DNA from: Desulfosediminicola flagellatus
GTDB lineage: Bacteria; Desulfobacterota; Desulfobulbia; Desulfobulbales; Desulfocapsaceae
Length of the DNA: 64,000 bases
Direction: 5' to 3'
NCBI RefSeq assembly: GCF_005116655.2
Contig: NZ_CP050698.1
Coordinates: 1,194,001-1,258,000, forward strand
Program-made: the position numbers and the translations under genes
Notes under the pieces: generated by a model
What the model was told of the DNA's origin: nothing
The model's database searches: none
Seen by the model: only the letters and a program-made list of their open reading frames with translations
Shown: piece by piece, positions 28,078-38,500 of the stretch
Position numbering within the stretch: position 1 is the stretch's first letter
How the letters are laid out: every line of letters begins with the position of its first letter

Positions 28078-28508
28078 TTCTTCCTCCTTAGAGATACGGG
28101 GATATTGGTACAACCTGTAATAATGATATACTTTCGGTTAATAATGTCAACAATGTCAGGGAAATAATTTCAAAATAAAAGACAAATAATTGCACATTTA
28201 CGATGAAATATGACAGTTGTTGTCAAACTCTACTATTAATTACAGGCAGCACATCGTGTTGCTGTTGGAAAATGGTTTAATTGTAAATTCTGAGAATGTT
28301 GTCTCAGGCTAGTGAGTGTATCCTGAATCCAGTAAATTAATACTGTTAGCCCTGGTGAGTGAGGATATGGGCTAAGGCTATTAGTATATATCCTGATACT
28401 ATTCAATACAAAAGAGGAGAGTACCCCACCAAAGTCTGTCGGATTAGAAAATAATCAATTGTTGATTGTTAACTAAATTGTATTCTCCTTCGCGAATATT
28501 GTGTCGAA
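28078..28508. other. 431-bp intergenic stretch
   Basis: AT-rich non-coding stretch upstream of the HU/IHF gene and downstream of pilC. It holds the HU ribosome site, likely its promoter, and a weak inverted pair TTAGCCC/GGGCTAA near 28345-28375. I see no gene or clear terminator. Confidence 0.5.
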
Positions 28509-29714
28509 TTAAACCACACTGGCAATCTTGAAAATGGGAAGGTACATAGCTACAACGAGCCCACCAATCATGCCCCCCAAAAAAACCATCATAAAAGGTT
28601 CTATCATTGCTGTTAAGTTTTCAACAGCTTGATCAACTTCTTCATCATAGAAATCAGCAATTTTTTCAAGCATCGCATCAAGAGCACCAACGGATTCACC
28701 AACATTGATCATCTGCACAACCATGTTAGGAAAAACGCCGCTCTCATCAAGGGGTTCCGAGATTGGACGACCTTCTGCAATAGCATCACCAACCCTGAAT
28801 ACAGCCAATTCTATCACCTTGTTACCAGCAGTCCTGGCAACAACCTGAAGAGCTTCCAGTATTGGTACGCCACTTTGAAGCATTGTGCTCAAGGTACGAG
28901 TAAACTTCGCAACAGCAACTTTACGCAATAACGGACCAACAACAGGCGTGCGAAGGAAAGCTCTGTCAAAAAAGATTTGACCTTTTTCTGTTGCGTAAAC
29001 CTTTTTAAAGATCATCCAGGCCAAAACTGCTCCAATAACCATGTAGAGTGAGTTTGATTTAAAAAAGTCACTCATATCGACGACTACCTGAGTAGGTCCC
29101 GGAAGGGTTGATCCAAAATCTTCGAACATAGATTTAAAAACAGGAACAACAAAAACCAGAATTACACCAAGAATAAGAATAGAGATTGCAAGGCATATGG
29201 TTGGATATGTCATTGCGCCTTTAATTTTCTTTTTCAAAGCCATGGATTTTTCCATGAATACTGCAAGCCTTGAAAGGATAGTGTCCAGGATACCACCGGT
29301 TTCACCGGCATCAATCATGTTTGTAAACAGCTTATCAAAGACTTTTGGATGTTTCCTCATTGAATCTGCCAGCGTAGAACCAGATTCTACATCTAGTCGG
29401 ATATCACCAAGGACCTTTTTAAAGGTAGCATTGCTTTGTTGTTTCTCAAGTATCTGAAGACCCTGTACCAGCGGCAGACCTGCATCGATCATTGTAGAGA
29501 GCTGCCTGGTGAAAATAACAATGTCCTTACCGGTTACTTTGGGTTGGAAAAAGGCAACATCTGCGAAAAGATCTTTAGGCTTTTCTTTGATAACAGGGTT
29601 GGTTATGCGCAGTCTTTTAACCTGTGCAAGCGCGGCTGCCTGATCTGGAGCTTCGATTTCTCCTTTTCGTTTCTCCCCGTAGGAATTTTTCCCTTTCCAT
29701 ATATAGACAGGCAT
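28509..29714 (-). CDS. pilC: type IV pilus inner-membrane platform protein PilC
   Basis: Polytopic inner-membrane protein on which the pilus motor ATPases act. It carries two T2SSF domains (about 65-190 and 265-395) with the paired motifs FTRQLSTMIDAGLPLVQGL and FTRTLSTMLQSGVPILEAL, and family ends GETGGILD and MINVGESVGALD. The 401-residue length is normal. The gene stands apart from pilB/pilT, which are not in the window. Confidence 0.95.
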   Translation of the reverse strand: MPVYIWKGKNSYGEKRKGEIEAPDQAAALAQVKRLRITNPVIKEKPKDLFADVAFFQPKVTGKDIVIFTRQLSTMIDAGLPLVQGLQILEKQQSNATFKKVLGDIRLDVESGSTLADSMRKHPKVFDKLFTNMIDAGETGGILDTILSRLAVFMEKSMALKKKIKGAMTYPTICLAISILILGVILVFVVPVFKSMFEDFGSTLPGPTQVVVDMSDFFKSNSLYMVIGAVLAWMIFKKVYATEKGQIFFDRAFLRTPVVGPLLRKVAVAKFTRTLSTMLQSGVPILEALQVVARTAGNKVIELAVFRVGDAIAEGRPISEPLDESGVFPNMVVQMINVGESVGALDAMLEKIADFYDEEVDQAVENLTAMIEPFMMVFLGGMIGGLVVAMYLPIFKIASVV

Positions 29715-30139
29715 CCGTTTCTCCTGGTGCTGATGAAGTTCTCATTCAATGCGTTTTTGCGCTTCTAACCTAATAAAATCGAAGTGATACAAACTACGTG
29801 GTATTATATATCAAGTGATTAGAGAATACAAGCAAAGTAGTGTGAACAGAATTCTAATTCAAACCTTATGGTTACAACGAACCTCGAGTGCTAATTTAAA
29901 AGAGGGCTTGGACGAAATCGTCAACAGGTATTATACGTTTCTTAGAATGAGTCCTAAAGAAGAAAATTGGATATGGATCGGATTTGTGTTGTTAGAAAAT
30001 TCAAACTTTGATAATATACCATGTTCAAAACTTTAGTTGACTAAATTTGCCAGGGCTGGCGGATACGCCTGCCTGTATTGCCTCTGCTTTACGTAGCAGG
30101 TAGGTGTTGGTTTGTATATCGAATTGGAGGATTATTACC
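29715..30139. other. 425-bp intergenic stretch
   Basis: Lies between divergent pilC and the PxxKW gene. It carries promoters for both by position. A 73-codon open frame at 29815-30036 has no ribosome site or recognisable protein character and is not called. Nothing else was seen. Confidence 0.5.
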
Positions 30140-30385
30140 ATGCAGAAGGAAGCTGCAGTGAGCTATAAAGAGAGAAATTTCAAGCCTGTTGTCGAAAAAT
30201 GTGACGGCTGTGAAAGAATTGTTGAAGAAGCAGAAAATAAATTTTGCCAGAGCTACTTGAATCCTGGTGCTAAATGGCGTCTCGGTATATGTAACTTTGC
30301 AACACATGCTAAGCCTGAGATCACAATTACCAAGATCAGGGTTAACCCTCTGAAGGCTGCAAAAAGAGCTTCAAAGGGCAAGTAA
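30140..30385 (+). CDS. PxxKW-family cysteine-rich protein
   Basis: An 81-residue protein with four Cys, in CDGC, FCQSYL and GICNFATHA, followed by the PGAKW-type PxxKW box and a basic C-terminus (PLKAAKRASKGK). This small family is widespread in Desulfobacterota; no function is known to me. The Cys pattern suggests a metal or Fe-S site. ATG 30140 follows TTGGAGG. A strong terminator follows. Confidence 0.85.
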   Translation: MQKEAAVSYKERNFKPVVEKCDGCERIVEEAENKFCQSYLNPGAKWRLGICNFATHAKPEITITKIRVNPLKAAKRASKGK

Positions 30386-30423
30386 TTCTTATTTGAATTG
30401 CTTTGTGCTTTACGTTGTATAAG

Positions 30424-30463
30424 AAAAAGGCTGTACCGAATATTCGGTACAGCCTTTTTTTTT
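30424..30463. terminator. rho-independent terminator after the PxxKW gene
   Basis: A near-perfect palindrome centred on CCGAATATTCGG with arms GGCTGTACCGAA and TTCGGTACAGCC, A-rich on the left and with a nine-T run on the right. It could act on both strands. Confidence 0.9.
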
Positions 30464-30737
30464 ACCTTTTTAAAGGTGATTACTTGAGCATGTAGTTCAG
30501 CTGCCTGCTAACTGTTGACTTCTATAGTAAGCAATCGAGTTAGCATGTGCCCACGTTTGCAATATTACGTATTTACTGAGGTAGCAATTGATGTAGACTC
30601 TCCTGGAGTCTTCGAGTTGGAGTCTTCGAGTAATTGTCTTGTGGGTGAGATTGAAAATACCCCTTCGGATCAATAAAACTTTCCGCAGTTGCAGTCCTGC
30701 AAGCTCTGCGAAAAGCTTTATTGAAGGGAAAACCGAG
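30464..30737. other. non-coding stretch downstream of UDP-glucose dehydrogenase
   Basis: Contains a short direct repeat of GTCTTCGAGT near 30607-30632 but no gene or terminator that I can support. Confidence 0.4.
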
Positions 30738-32048
30738 CTAGCAGGTTCCGACTCCAGTGTAGTCAAAACCGGCTTCCTGCATCTCTTTTGGTGTGTAGAC
30801 ATTTCGCAAATCAATAAAGACGTTGCCTTTCATTATTTCTTTCAATCTGTCGAAATCCAGGGCTCTGTACTGATTCCATTCAGTCATAAGGATGACGGCA
30901 TCTGCATCTCTGCAGGCTTCGTAAGCATCTTCAACATAGGAAATGGTTTGCGGCAGGACATGCTTTGCTTCGCTGACGCCCTGTGGGTCGTGAGCGGTGA
31001 TGTTTGCACCCTTTTCAAGAAGTGCTGGCAGGATGGTTATAGCTGGCGCATCACGCATATCATCTGTTTCCGGTTTGAACGTCAAGCCTAAAACAGCGAG
31101 TTTTTTACCTGCTTCATCGCCACCAAGAGCATCGCGGATTTTTTTGACCATCATCGCTTTTTGCGCTGCGTTGACTTCAACAGTGGCTTCGATAATCCTG
31201 AGGCTCTGACCATGTTCCTGGGCGATTCGTAAGAGAGCAAGGGTGTCTTTAGGGAAACAGGAACCACCATAACCTGGTCCGGGATGAAGAAATTTACTGC
31301 CGATTCGACCATCCATACCGATACCTTTCGCAAGATCGGTAACATTTGCACCAATTGAATCACAGAGTAGGGCAATTTCGTTGATAAAGCTGATTTTTGT
31401 GGCCAGAAAGGCATTGGCGGCGTATTTGGTGAGTTCTGCGGTTTTTACATCTGTACGTACAATTGGGGTTTCACGAAGGAAGAGTGGTTTGTAAATATCT
31501 CGAAGAACGTTTTCTGCTCTGTCAGATTCAACCCCGATAACAACACGATCGGGTCTCATGAAGTCATTAATGGCTGCGCCTTCCCGCAAAAACTCAGGAT
31601 TTGAGGCAACATCAAATTCTGCATCAGGATTGGTTTCACGTATTATTCTAGCAACTTGGTCAGCTGTGCCAACAGGTACGGTGCTTTTGTCAACGATAAC
31701 CGTGTACCCTTTGAGTTCGGCAGCGATTTCCTTGGTAGCTTCGTAAATATACGTTAAGTCGGCGTAACCATCACCACGCCTGCTGCTGGGAGTTCCAACC
31801 GCAAGAAAGACTGCTTCAGCACTGGATACAGCTTCAGCCAGCGTCGTTGTGAAGCTTAAACGTCCTTCTTTGCAATTTTTTTCAACGAGTAAATCAAGGC
31901 CGGGCTCATAGATCGGCATTATACCTTCGAGCAAATTGCTGATTTTATTCTGATCTTTGTCAACGCAGGTGACATGGTGACCGAATTCAGCAAAGCACGT
32001 TCCTGTGACAAGGCCGACGTAACCTGTGCCTATAATAGTAATTTTCAT
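30738..32048 (-). CDS. UDP-glucose 6-dehydrogenase
   Basis: Oxidises UDP-glucose to UDP-glucuronate with two NAD+, supplying a precursor for exopolysaccharide or capsule. It has an N-terminal Rossmann motif IIGTGYVGLVTGTCFAEFG, the catalytic Cys in PGYGGSCFPKDTLAL, and a C-terminal UDP-binding domain with GLTFKPETDDMRDAPA. The 436-residue length matches the family. YggS and tatD lie upstream on the same strand, spaced by about 40 bp. Confidence 0.95.
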   Translation of the reverse strand: MKITIIGTGYVGLVTGTCFAEFGHHVTCVDKDQNKISNLLEGIMPIYEPGLDLLVEKNCKEGRLSFTTTLAEAVSSAEAVFLAVGTPSSRRGDGYADLTYIYEATKEIAAELKGYTVIVDKSTVPVGTADQVARIIRETNPDAEFDVASNPEFLREGAAINDFMRPDRVVIGVESDRAENVLRDIYKPLFLRETPIVRTDVKTAELTKYAANAFLATKISFINEIALLCDSIGANVTDLAKGIGMDGRIGSKFLHPGPGYGGSCFPKDTLALLRIAQEHGQSLRIIEATVEVNAAQKAMMVKKIRDALGGDEAGKKLAVLGLTFKPETDDMRDAPAITILPALLEKGANITAHDPQGVSEAKHVLPQTISYVEDAYEACRDADAVILMTEWNQYRALDFDRLKEIMKGNVFIDLRNVYTPKEMQEAGFDYTGVGTC

Positions 32049-32087
32049 TTCTTAGATCCCAAATGCAGTTAGTAGTTGATTTGGTAA

Positions 32088-32777
32088 TTATAACCTGTGA
32101 CCAAATATTGCGGTTCCAACACGGATAATAGTAGCCCCCTCCTGAATCGCAATGTGATAATCGTTTGACATGCCCATCGACAGCTCAACCTTATTGGTTT
32201 GAGGAAAGAGATCTTTTTGATTGAGTTGATCTGCCAGAAGGCGTAATTCCCTGAAGTGTGGTCTTGCCAATTCAGGGTCGTCCGTAAACGGTGGCATGGT
32301 CATAAGGCCAATAACCCTGATGTTGGAAAGCAAATTGAGTTCTCGAAGAATTTCTTCTGCTGCTTCAGGATTTACACCTGACTTGGCATCATCGTGCCCG
32401 ATATTTACCTGCAGGAGGATATCTATTGTACGATTTAACGGCTCTAGATGCCGGTTAAGTGCCTTAGCCAGCTTGAGGCTGTCAACCGTTTCAATTACGT
32501 CGAAAATCCGCGCAGCAATTTTTGCTTTGTTACTTTGCAGGTGTCCGATAAAGTGGAGGTGGCATTTCCCTCCGACTGTCTTATACTTTTCCTCAGCTTC
32601 CTGAATATAATTCTCTCCAAAGACCTTGTGACCACAGGTTATTGCTTCTTCTATTGCTGAGACGGGAAAGCGTTTTGAAACCGCAACAAGCTGAATATCT
32701 TCTGGATCACGTCCACATTCTTTTGCTGCTGTGATGATGTTACTTTTAATAGTTTCAATATTTTCTGCAATACTCAT
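32088..32777 (-). CDS. YggS-family pyridoxal phosphate homeostasis protein
   Basis: PLP-binding protein with an alanine-racemase-like barrel that buffers PLP but has no known catalytic activity. The PLP Lys lies in LVAVSKRFP, followed by FGENYIQEAEEKY, HFIGHLQSNK and a C-terminal ELSMGMSNDYHIAIQEG. ATG 32777 gives 229 residues, the usual size; a longer open frame would overlap tatD. It is probably cotranscribed with tatD. Confidence 0.94.
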   Translation of the reverse strand: MSIAENIETIKSNIITAAKECGRDPEDIQLVAVSKRFPVSAIEEAITCGHKVFGENYIQEAEEKYKTVGGKCHLHFIGHLQSNKAKIAARIFDVIETVDSLKLAKALNRHLEPLNRTIDILLQVNIGHDDAKSGVNPEAAEEILRELNLLSNIRVIGLMTMPPFTDDPELARPHFRELRLLADQLNQKDLFPQTNKVELSMGMSNDYHIAIQEGATIIRVGTAIFGHRL

Positions 32778-32790
32778 TATTATATCCTGA

Positions 32791-33615
32791 TCAGTTGGAG
32801 GGTAGCTGAAAGAGTTTTTTTGCATTTCTGGTGGTTTGGATGGCGAGTTCATCCAAACTAATTCCACGAAGTTGTGCTATGTATTCTGCAGTATACAGGA
32901 CGTTTGTCGGCTCATTGCGTTTGCCACGAAGTGGATCTGGGCTTAAAAATGGTCCGTCAGTTTCGATAAGCATTGCATCAAGAGGAATGGTACGGGCAAC
33001 CTCCTGCAGATCTGAGGCGTTTTTGAAAGTCACAACGCCTGGAATGGAGACGTAGAAGCCGAGGTCGATCACCTGTTTTGCAAGCAGGCTATCGCCTGAG
33101 AAGCAGTGCATCACGCCGCCAATATCTTTGGCACCTGAAGATTTAAGTATGCTGAGAGTATCTTCATGTGCATCCCTGTCGTGAATAATTACCGGAAGTT
33201 GGAGGTCTTTGGCAAGTGAAAGTTGATTCTTAAAATGTTGGCGTTGATTATCTGCTGCTGAATATTCTTTAAAGTAATCCAGGCCGATTTCTCCGTAGCC
33301 TACAATATGCTTACGAAAAGTGTCTGCCAGTTCACCAAGTGTGTCATAAGTGCTGGTGGTAATGTTGTCGACATCGTGCGGATGTATACCGATAGTTGCA
33401 GAAATATAACTGTACTGCTTTGCCAGGTTAATCGCATTTTTTGAGCTTGCTATATCTATGCCTATGGAGATGATATGCTCAATGCGAGAATCGCAGGCTC
33501 TTTGGAGTACAGCTTCCAGATCTTCACTGTAGGCATCCATATCAAGATGACAATGTGTGTCTATCAGTGATGCTTCTTGTGACAATATTGGTAATTTTTT
33601 CTTTTTCTTCGACAC
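32791..33615 (-). CDS. tatD: TatD-family metal-dependent hydrolase
   Basis: Metal-dependent DNase/hydrolase of the amidohydrolase fold. It shows the N-terminal DTHCHLD metal site, GEIGLDYFKEYS, the VIIHDRDAH and MHCFSGD His-containing motifs and ETDGPFLSPDPLRGKRNEP near the C-terminus. It has 274 residues, a GTG start at 33615 and a lysine-rich N-terminus. It is 13 bp upstream of yggS on the minus strand. Confidence 0.94.
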   Translation of the reverse strand: MSKKKKKLPILSQEASLIDTHCHLDMDAYSEDLEAVLQRACDSRIEHIISIGIDIASSKNAINLAKQYSYISATIGIHPHDVDNITTSTYDTLGELADTFRKHIVGYGEIGLDYFKEYSAADNQRQHFKNQLSLAKDLQLPVIIHDRDAHEDTLSILKSSGAKDIGGVMHCFSGDSLLAKQVIDLGFYVSIPGVVTFKNASDLQEVARTIPLDAMLIETDGPFLSPDPLRGKRNEPTNVLYTAEYIAQLRGISLDELAIQTTRNAKKLFQLPSN

Positions 33616-34450
33616 TGCCTTTATACCTCTTTATTTAATCAAATCCTATTGATTGAGTGGTCGGGTTGAATGTGAAATTATGGGCGCAACTATATGACGT
33701 ACTGTTAAGAAAAGAAAGGCAAGAGGCATAATAAATCTCGACATAAACCCAAATGGTTTTCACCTGAAAAATACATTGAGGATGTATCTCACTATTACAG
33801 ATTAAATATTTATCCTTGCTATATCGATTATATGTGAACGGTAAGGCATGATGCGCATTCAGGTATAAAAACTGACCTTTCAGATTTGGACTACATTGTT
33901 ACGTTGGCGAAAATCTAATCGAGGAAAGTCTGGTTGCGTATTGTCTATATAGTTCTAAAAAAAGATGTTCATGATCGCAGGTATATATCCATTCATTTCT
34001 GTGGTATTATTGATGGAGTTAAACGTAAAAATAAAGTTCTCTTACAGAATCTTTAGGCAAGTTGTCAATATTAACAAAACTATGCTTGGTACAGTTTCTT
34101 ATGAAAAAAGCCTAACAAAGGTCGTAGATTACTGTAATGATTTTAAAAGAAAAGTAAAAAAAATCTTCATATACAGATCAAACTATCGTATAGTGATTAC
34201 AGCGTATTTCAGTCAGCATAGAGATGTTGACATGCTGATTCATCGGATGAATTAACTACAATGTGATTTTTGTTCGGAATTAACTCATGTGCCCGCAAAA
34301 GCACATGTTTTTTTTAACGCCTAATATGTCGAGAGCAACAGTCCTGTTTCCGAGATTGTCGTAGCTGGAGTGTAGCTAAATGATACTTTCGATGACAAGG
34401 ATTACAGTACCCCGGTACCATATGCCCAATACTATGAAGAGGACAGCAGC
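33616..34450. other. 835-bp gap between tatD and the Roadblock gene
   Basis: AT-rich. Its only candidate is the weak open frame at 33965-34255, entered separately. It also contains the divergent upstream regions of tatD and the Roadblock/MglA operon. No RNA gene or repeat was recognised. Confidence 0.4.
33965..34255 (+). CDS. doubtful hypothetical protein
   Basis: A 96-codon open frame with a hydrophobic start and a basic, aromatic C-terminal half (FKRKVKKIFIYRSNYRIVI). It has no clear ribosome site, no recognised family and base composition like the surrounding intergenic DNA. It is listed because it is the only open frame in an 835-bp gap; it may well be spurious. Confidence 0.2.
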   Translation: MFMIAGIYPFISVVLLMELNVKIKFSYRIFRQVVNINKTMLGTVSYEKSLTKVVDYCNDFKRKVKKIFIYRSNYRIVITAYFSQHRDVDMLIHRMN

Positions 34451-34849
34451 ATGAATTATGGGATTGTCAGTCAGGAACAATTAGAACAGATTGATGCACT
34501 TTTGACAGATAAGCTGATCAGCCTTGGCGTTGATTGTGTCATTATCATCGATATGGCGGGGAACATTATCACAGCCAAAGATGCTGGCGAGAGTAAATAT
34601 GATGTCTACTCCTTTGCTGCGTTAGCGGCAGGCAACTTTGCTACCGTGGATGCGATGGCGAAGCTAGTCGGCGAACAGGAGTTTTCACTGCTTTTTCATA
34701 AAGGACAGGATTCAAATATCCATTTCAGCAAAATAGATGATGAACTCCTGTTGATATCAATGTTTGGCAAAGAGATATCCCTCGGATTTTTGAGGTTAAA
34801 CGTTGTTGATGTCATAGAGAAAATTCGTAAGATTTGGGAAAAACAATAG
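34451..34849 (+). CDS. Roadblock/LC7-domain protein (MglB-like)
   Basis: A 132-residue Roadblock fold: VDCVIIIDMAGNIITAKDAG is the first beta-hairpin, followed by an Ala-rich helix SFAALAAGNFATVDAMAKL and the DDELLLISMFGKEISLGFLR strand pair. Such proteins act as GTPase-activating partners of MglA-type small GTPases, and an MglA-like gene follows 86 bp later. The product is probably cytoplasmic and polar. Confidence 0.85.
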   Translation: MNYGIVSQEQLEQIDALLTDKLISLGVDCVIIIDMAGNIITAKDAGESKYDVYSFAALAAGNFATVDAMAKLVGEQEFSLLFHKGQDSNIHFSKIDDELLLISMFGKEISLGFLRLNVVDVIEKIRKIWEKQ

Positions 34850-34935
34850 AACTCATCCCCTGATGGATGCGCAGATAGTTGCTGATATCTATTTCTGGTG
34901 CGCATAATACAACGGAGAATGTGGAGGGCGGATCG

Positions 34936-35541
34936 TTGAGTTTTATAAATTTGAAGGAAAAAGTCGTACAGGTCAAAATTGTATATTATGGCCCGGGACG
35001 CTGCGGTAAAACAACTAATCTTGAATATATAAACAAGACCTACCGAAAACAAATTGTATCCGAAATGGTTAGTCTGAAAACACACGGTGACCGGACGCTG
35101 TTTTTTGACTTTCTGCCTTTTGATATGGGGCAGATTAAAGGATACGATATCAAAATTCAGTTATATACTGTTCCCGGACAGGTAAAGTATAACGCTACAA
35201 GAAAACTCGTTTTACGCGGAGTTGATGGTATCGTATTTGTTGCTGATGCTATGGAAAAACAGCGCGAAAAAAATATACGATCACTCAATCAACTGCACGA
35301 AAATCTACAATCATATAAAGAGTCTATTTTCAATTTACCCCTTGTTATGCAATACAATAAGGTAGATTTGCAAGAGCACGGTATTCCTATTTTGCCGACA
35401 GAAGTTTTGCAGAATGACCTTAATAGCAGGCTGAAGGTTCCTTATTATGAAGCTAGTGCCATTACGGGGTATAATGTTGCGGAGACCTTGAAGAAAATTA
35501 TCTCTTCAACTGTTGTATCGATTCAGAAAAAACTACTCTAG
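34936..35541 (+). CDS. MglA-like small GTPase
   Basis: Ras-like GTPase of the bacterial MglA/SofG group, known for setting cell polarity for gliding, pili or flagella. P-loop GPGRCGKTTN is near 21-30, switch II VPGQVKYNATRKLVLRGVDG and NKVD in VMQYNKVDLQEH. TTG 34936 is the likely start (GGAGGGCGGATCG upstream), giving 201 residues; an upstream ATG at 34879 lacks a ribosome site. It lies between the Roadblock gene and the giant acidic gene. Confidence 0.88.
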   Translation: MSFINLKEKVVQVKIVYYGPGRCGKTTNLEYINKTYRKQIVSEMVSLKTHGDRTLFFDFLPFDMGQIKGYDIKIQLYTVPGQVKYNATRKLVLRGVDGIVFVADAMEKQREKNIRSLNQLHENLQSYKESIFNLPLVMQYNKVDLQEHGIPILPTEVLQNDLNSRLKVPYYEASAITGYNVAETLKKIISSTVVSIQKKLL

Positions 35542-35553
35542 AGAGAAAGTGCA

Positions 35554-38500
35554 GTGGACCAGTACACAGAAAACGGCAAGTATGATGACGATCTGACAAT
35601 AGGTTCAGAAGAAGAGTTTGATGACTCTTTTCAGACGGGTAATATAGATTTATTCGAATTCGGTGGCGAGGAGGAATCCCCCATTGATCGTTTGAAGACA
35701 CTCGTTTTATCTATTGATTGGGAGATCACTGACGAAGTGCTATCGCAATTCAATGACGAACTTATTGACCTCAAGGACATCTGGGCTGATGATAAGGTCA
35801 ATATGGTCTATTTGCAGGCACTCGAGAAGATAGGGAAATACATCTCCCGTGAAAAGGCAGATTCTCATCCTAACTCAATTAAGCTGCTTCTGAGTATGTA
35901 TTATAATCTGGAACGGATTGTTCAATCGGACGGATTGTCACAGGCTGAAAAAAAGCAGATTCTTCTCGATGACGTTCGTCGTTTTGAAAAGCTTAAGAAG
36001 CTAATAAGCCGGGGAGGAAGATCTTCCTCCTTGTCTGCTCCAGCGCCTGTTGAGGTTCCTGCAGAATCCTTTGAGACGACAGCCCAGGATAGCGAACTTA
36101 TTCAACTGAAAGCCATTGTCCTTGGTATTGACTGGGAAATTACTGAAAAAGACCTTCTGGAACTCAGAGAAGAAGTGAAACGGCTTGAGGGTGTATATTC
36201 AGGAAGTCGACCTAAGCTGGTTTTCCTGCAAGGAATAGGTACACTTGGTGCATATATTCGCAAAAAACAGAGTAACTCTCATGCTGATGCATTCAATCTG
36301 CTGCATTCTTTCTATGAAGGGCTCGAAAGACTTGTTCTGACACCACATTTGACTCTCGATCAGGAAAAGGCAATTCTGTTGCCTGAGGTTGAAAAGTTTA
36401 ATGCGTTTAAGGCTCTTATTGCGAAGACTTTGGTTGAGCATGAGGATGAGGCCGAGGCTAAAATTGCACCTCCAGAGCCTGAAGTCAGGTCTACTCCTGC
36501 AATGGCTGGAGGTATAGCTCCAGCTTTTGCTGATCTGCCTGAAGAAGGTACACGTGGCTTCCAGGAAGATGTTGAGGCTGCGGCTCTTGGTATTGGTACA
36601 CCTGATAATGTTGACGATCATATTAGTCGTTTTTTCGGTGGAGAAGATGAAACTCCTGTACCTGAAGATAAGGCGAAGATTGATTTTGCATCGGATGATA
36701 ATGCTGAGAAAGAGGCTGAAGCATTAAGCGCTGCATTTTTTGGTACTGATGATACACAGGGAGCTCCAGATCTTTCAGCAGTTGATCGTGACCTTGCATT
36801 GCAGGGTGTTGATGTTGAAACTGAGGCTGATGATGATTCCGACGAAGAAGCATTGCCAATGCTTGGTGAAGGAAAAGTGGCACCGGCTCTCGCCGACAAT
36901 AGTCATGGTGTAAGTGCTTTCAGTGAAGTCTCGCTTGGCGATGTCAGTCAGGATCAACCAAGTGATGACGAGATTGACGGACGTCTCGACGACTTTTTTG
37001 GGACGCAGGAATCTCCGGCCGTGCCACTGAAAGAGACCGCCTTTGATGTTTCACCTGATATAGCATTGCAGGGTGTTGATGTTGAAGCTGAAGGGGATGA
37101 AGATGAACTTCAGGAAGTAGAAGATACACTTGATTTTGAAGAATTGGCTCCTGCATTTGCAGATCTTGATGATGATTTGGCTGTACCTGATGATGTTCTG
37201 AGTGATTCTGAGCTTCCTATGGAACCTGCCGAAATGGCGGAACCCGATTATTTGAAATTTGATGACGACTCTGTAAAAGCAGACCTGGATTCTGATTTGT
37301 CTGATCTTGAGTCTGAAGTTGAAGCTGCAGCAGAACCTGCTGAAGATACGATCGATCAAATTGCAGTTAAACCAGATCAGGAGATAATCGAAGAATTAGA
37401 GGCAGCATTTCTTGAAGAAGATCTCTCACAGTTTGAGGCAACAGCAGATGAGGCTGAGTCTGATACGGAGCAGGATCTTACCGAGATAGAGCAGGAAATT
37501 GTAGCTACAGCCGTAAATGAAGAACTCAAAGATTCTGCAGGAGTTCTGGAGGATTCAGAGGTTGAAGATCAGATAGAAGATTTCTTTGCCTTGGAAGAGT
37601 CCGATATTGAAGAGCCTGAAAAAAGTATATTTGAGGCACAGGTTGAAGAACCCGAAGAGCTGGTTTTTGAGGAATCGATTGAAGAGCCCGAAGAAACTGT
37701 AATTGAAGAACCTGTCCTTGAGGCCGAAGAACTGGTAATTGAAGAACAGGCTGAAGAGGCTGATGAGTTAGCTTTTGAAGAACCGCCTGAAGACATTGGC
37801 GAACAGGTTGTGGAGGCTGAGGAAGATGTTGTATTTGAGCTTGCTGAGGAAGAACCTGATTCAATATCTGTCGTAGAGCCTGAGGTAGAGGATTCTTCCA
37901 CCGTCGCAGGTCTAGGTGCTGGTCTAGCGGCTGCCGCCGCAGTATCAGTTACTGTAGCGGATGATGAAGACGCTCGCCAGGATGATCTGTTCTCTCTCGA
38001 AGCGGAAGGAGAAGCGGTTGATGTAGCTGACGACTCTGCTGATATATTCTTTGATACCGGTGACACTGAAGATACAGATATTACGGACGCATTTGACGAA
38101 GAAAGTGAAATCGCAGAAAATGTTATCGAGCAAGAGCTTGCTGTGGAAATGGAAGCAAGTGATGACATCTACCTGGAAGAAGCAGAAGAGTTAGATGACA
38201 CTGTGGGTGTATTGGTCGATGCTGGCTCGGAATACTCTGAATTACGAGGAGCTGTTCAGTCGCTCAGTCTTGATCTTGAGGATGCTATTATTCAGGGGCT
38301 GTTTGTTGAAATAAACAACTTGAGGCAAAAATTCGTTGCCCAACCTACTGAAAAAACATATCTGCAACTCTTGTCAACGGTTGCACAACATATTGATCAG
38401 TATAGATTCAATTCTGATGATCAGGCTATTGAACTGCTCGCATACATTCTGGAAAACCTCGAAAATATTTCTGCAAAAGATGACGCAAAGGTGCAGGAAG

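Noticed and set aside
28345-28375. TTAGCCC/GGGCTAA inverted pair as a riboswitch upstream of the HU/IHF gene
   Set aside because: The stem is only 7 bp with a large loop and matches no riboswitch pattern I know.
29815-30036. 73-codon plus-strand open frame upstream of the PxxKW gene
   Set aside because: No ribosome site, no recognised family and weak coding character.
36199-38168. Several long minus-strand open frames under the acidic-protein gene (Ser/Gln/Pro-rich translations)
   Set aside because: They are antisense shadows of the Glu/Asp codon-rich plus-strand gene; they have no ribosome sites and show only low-complexity composition.
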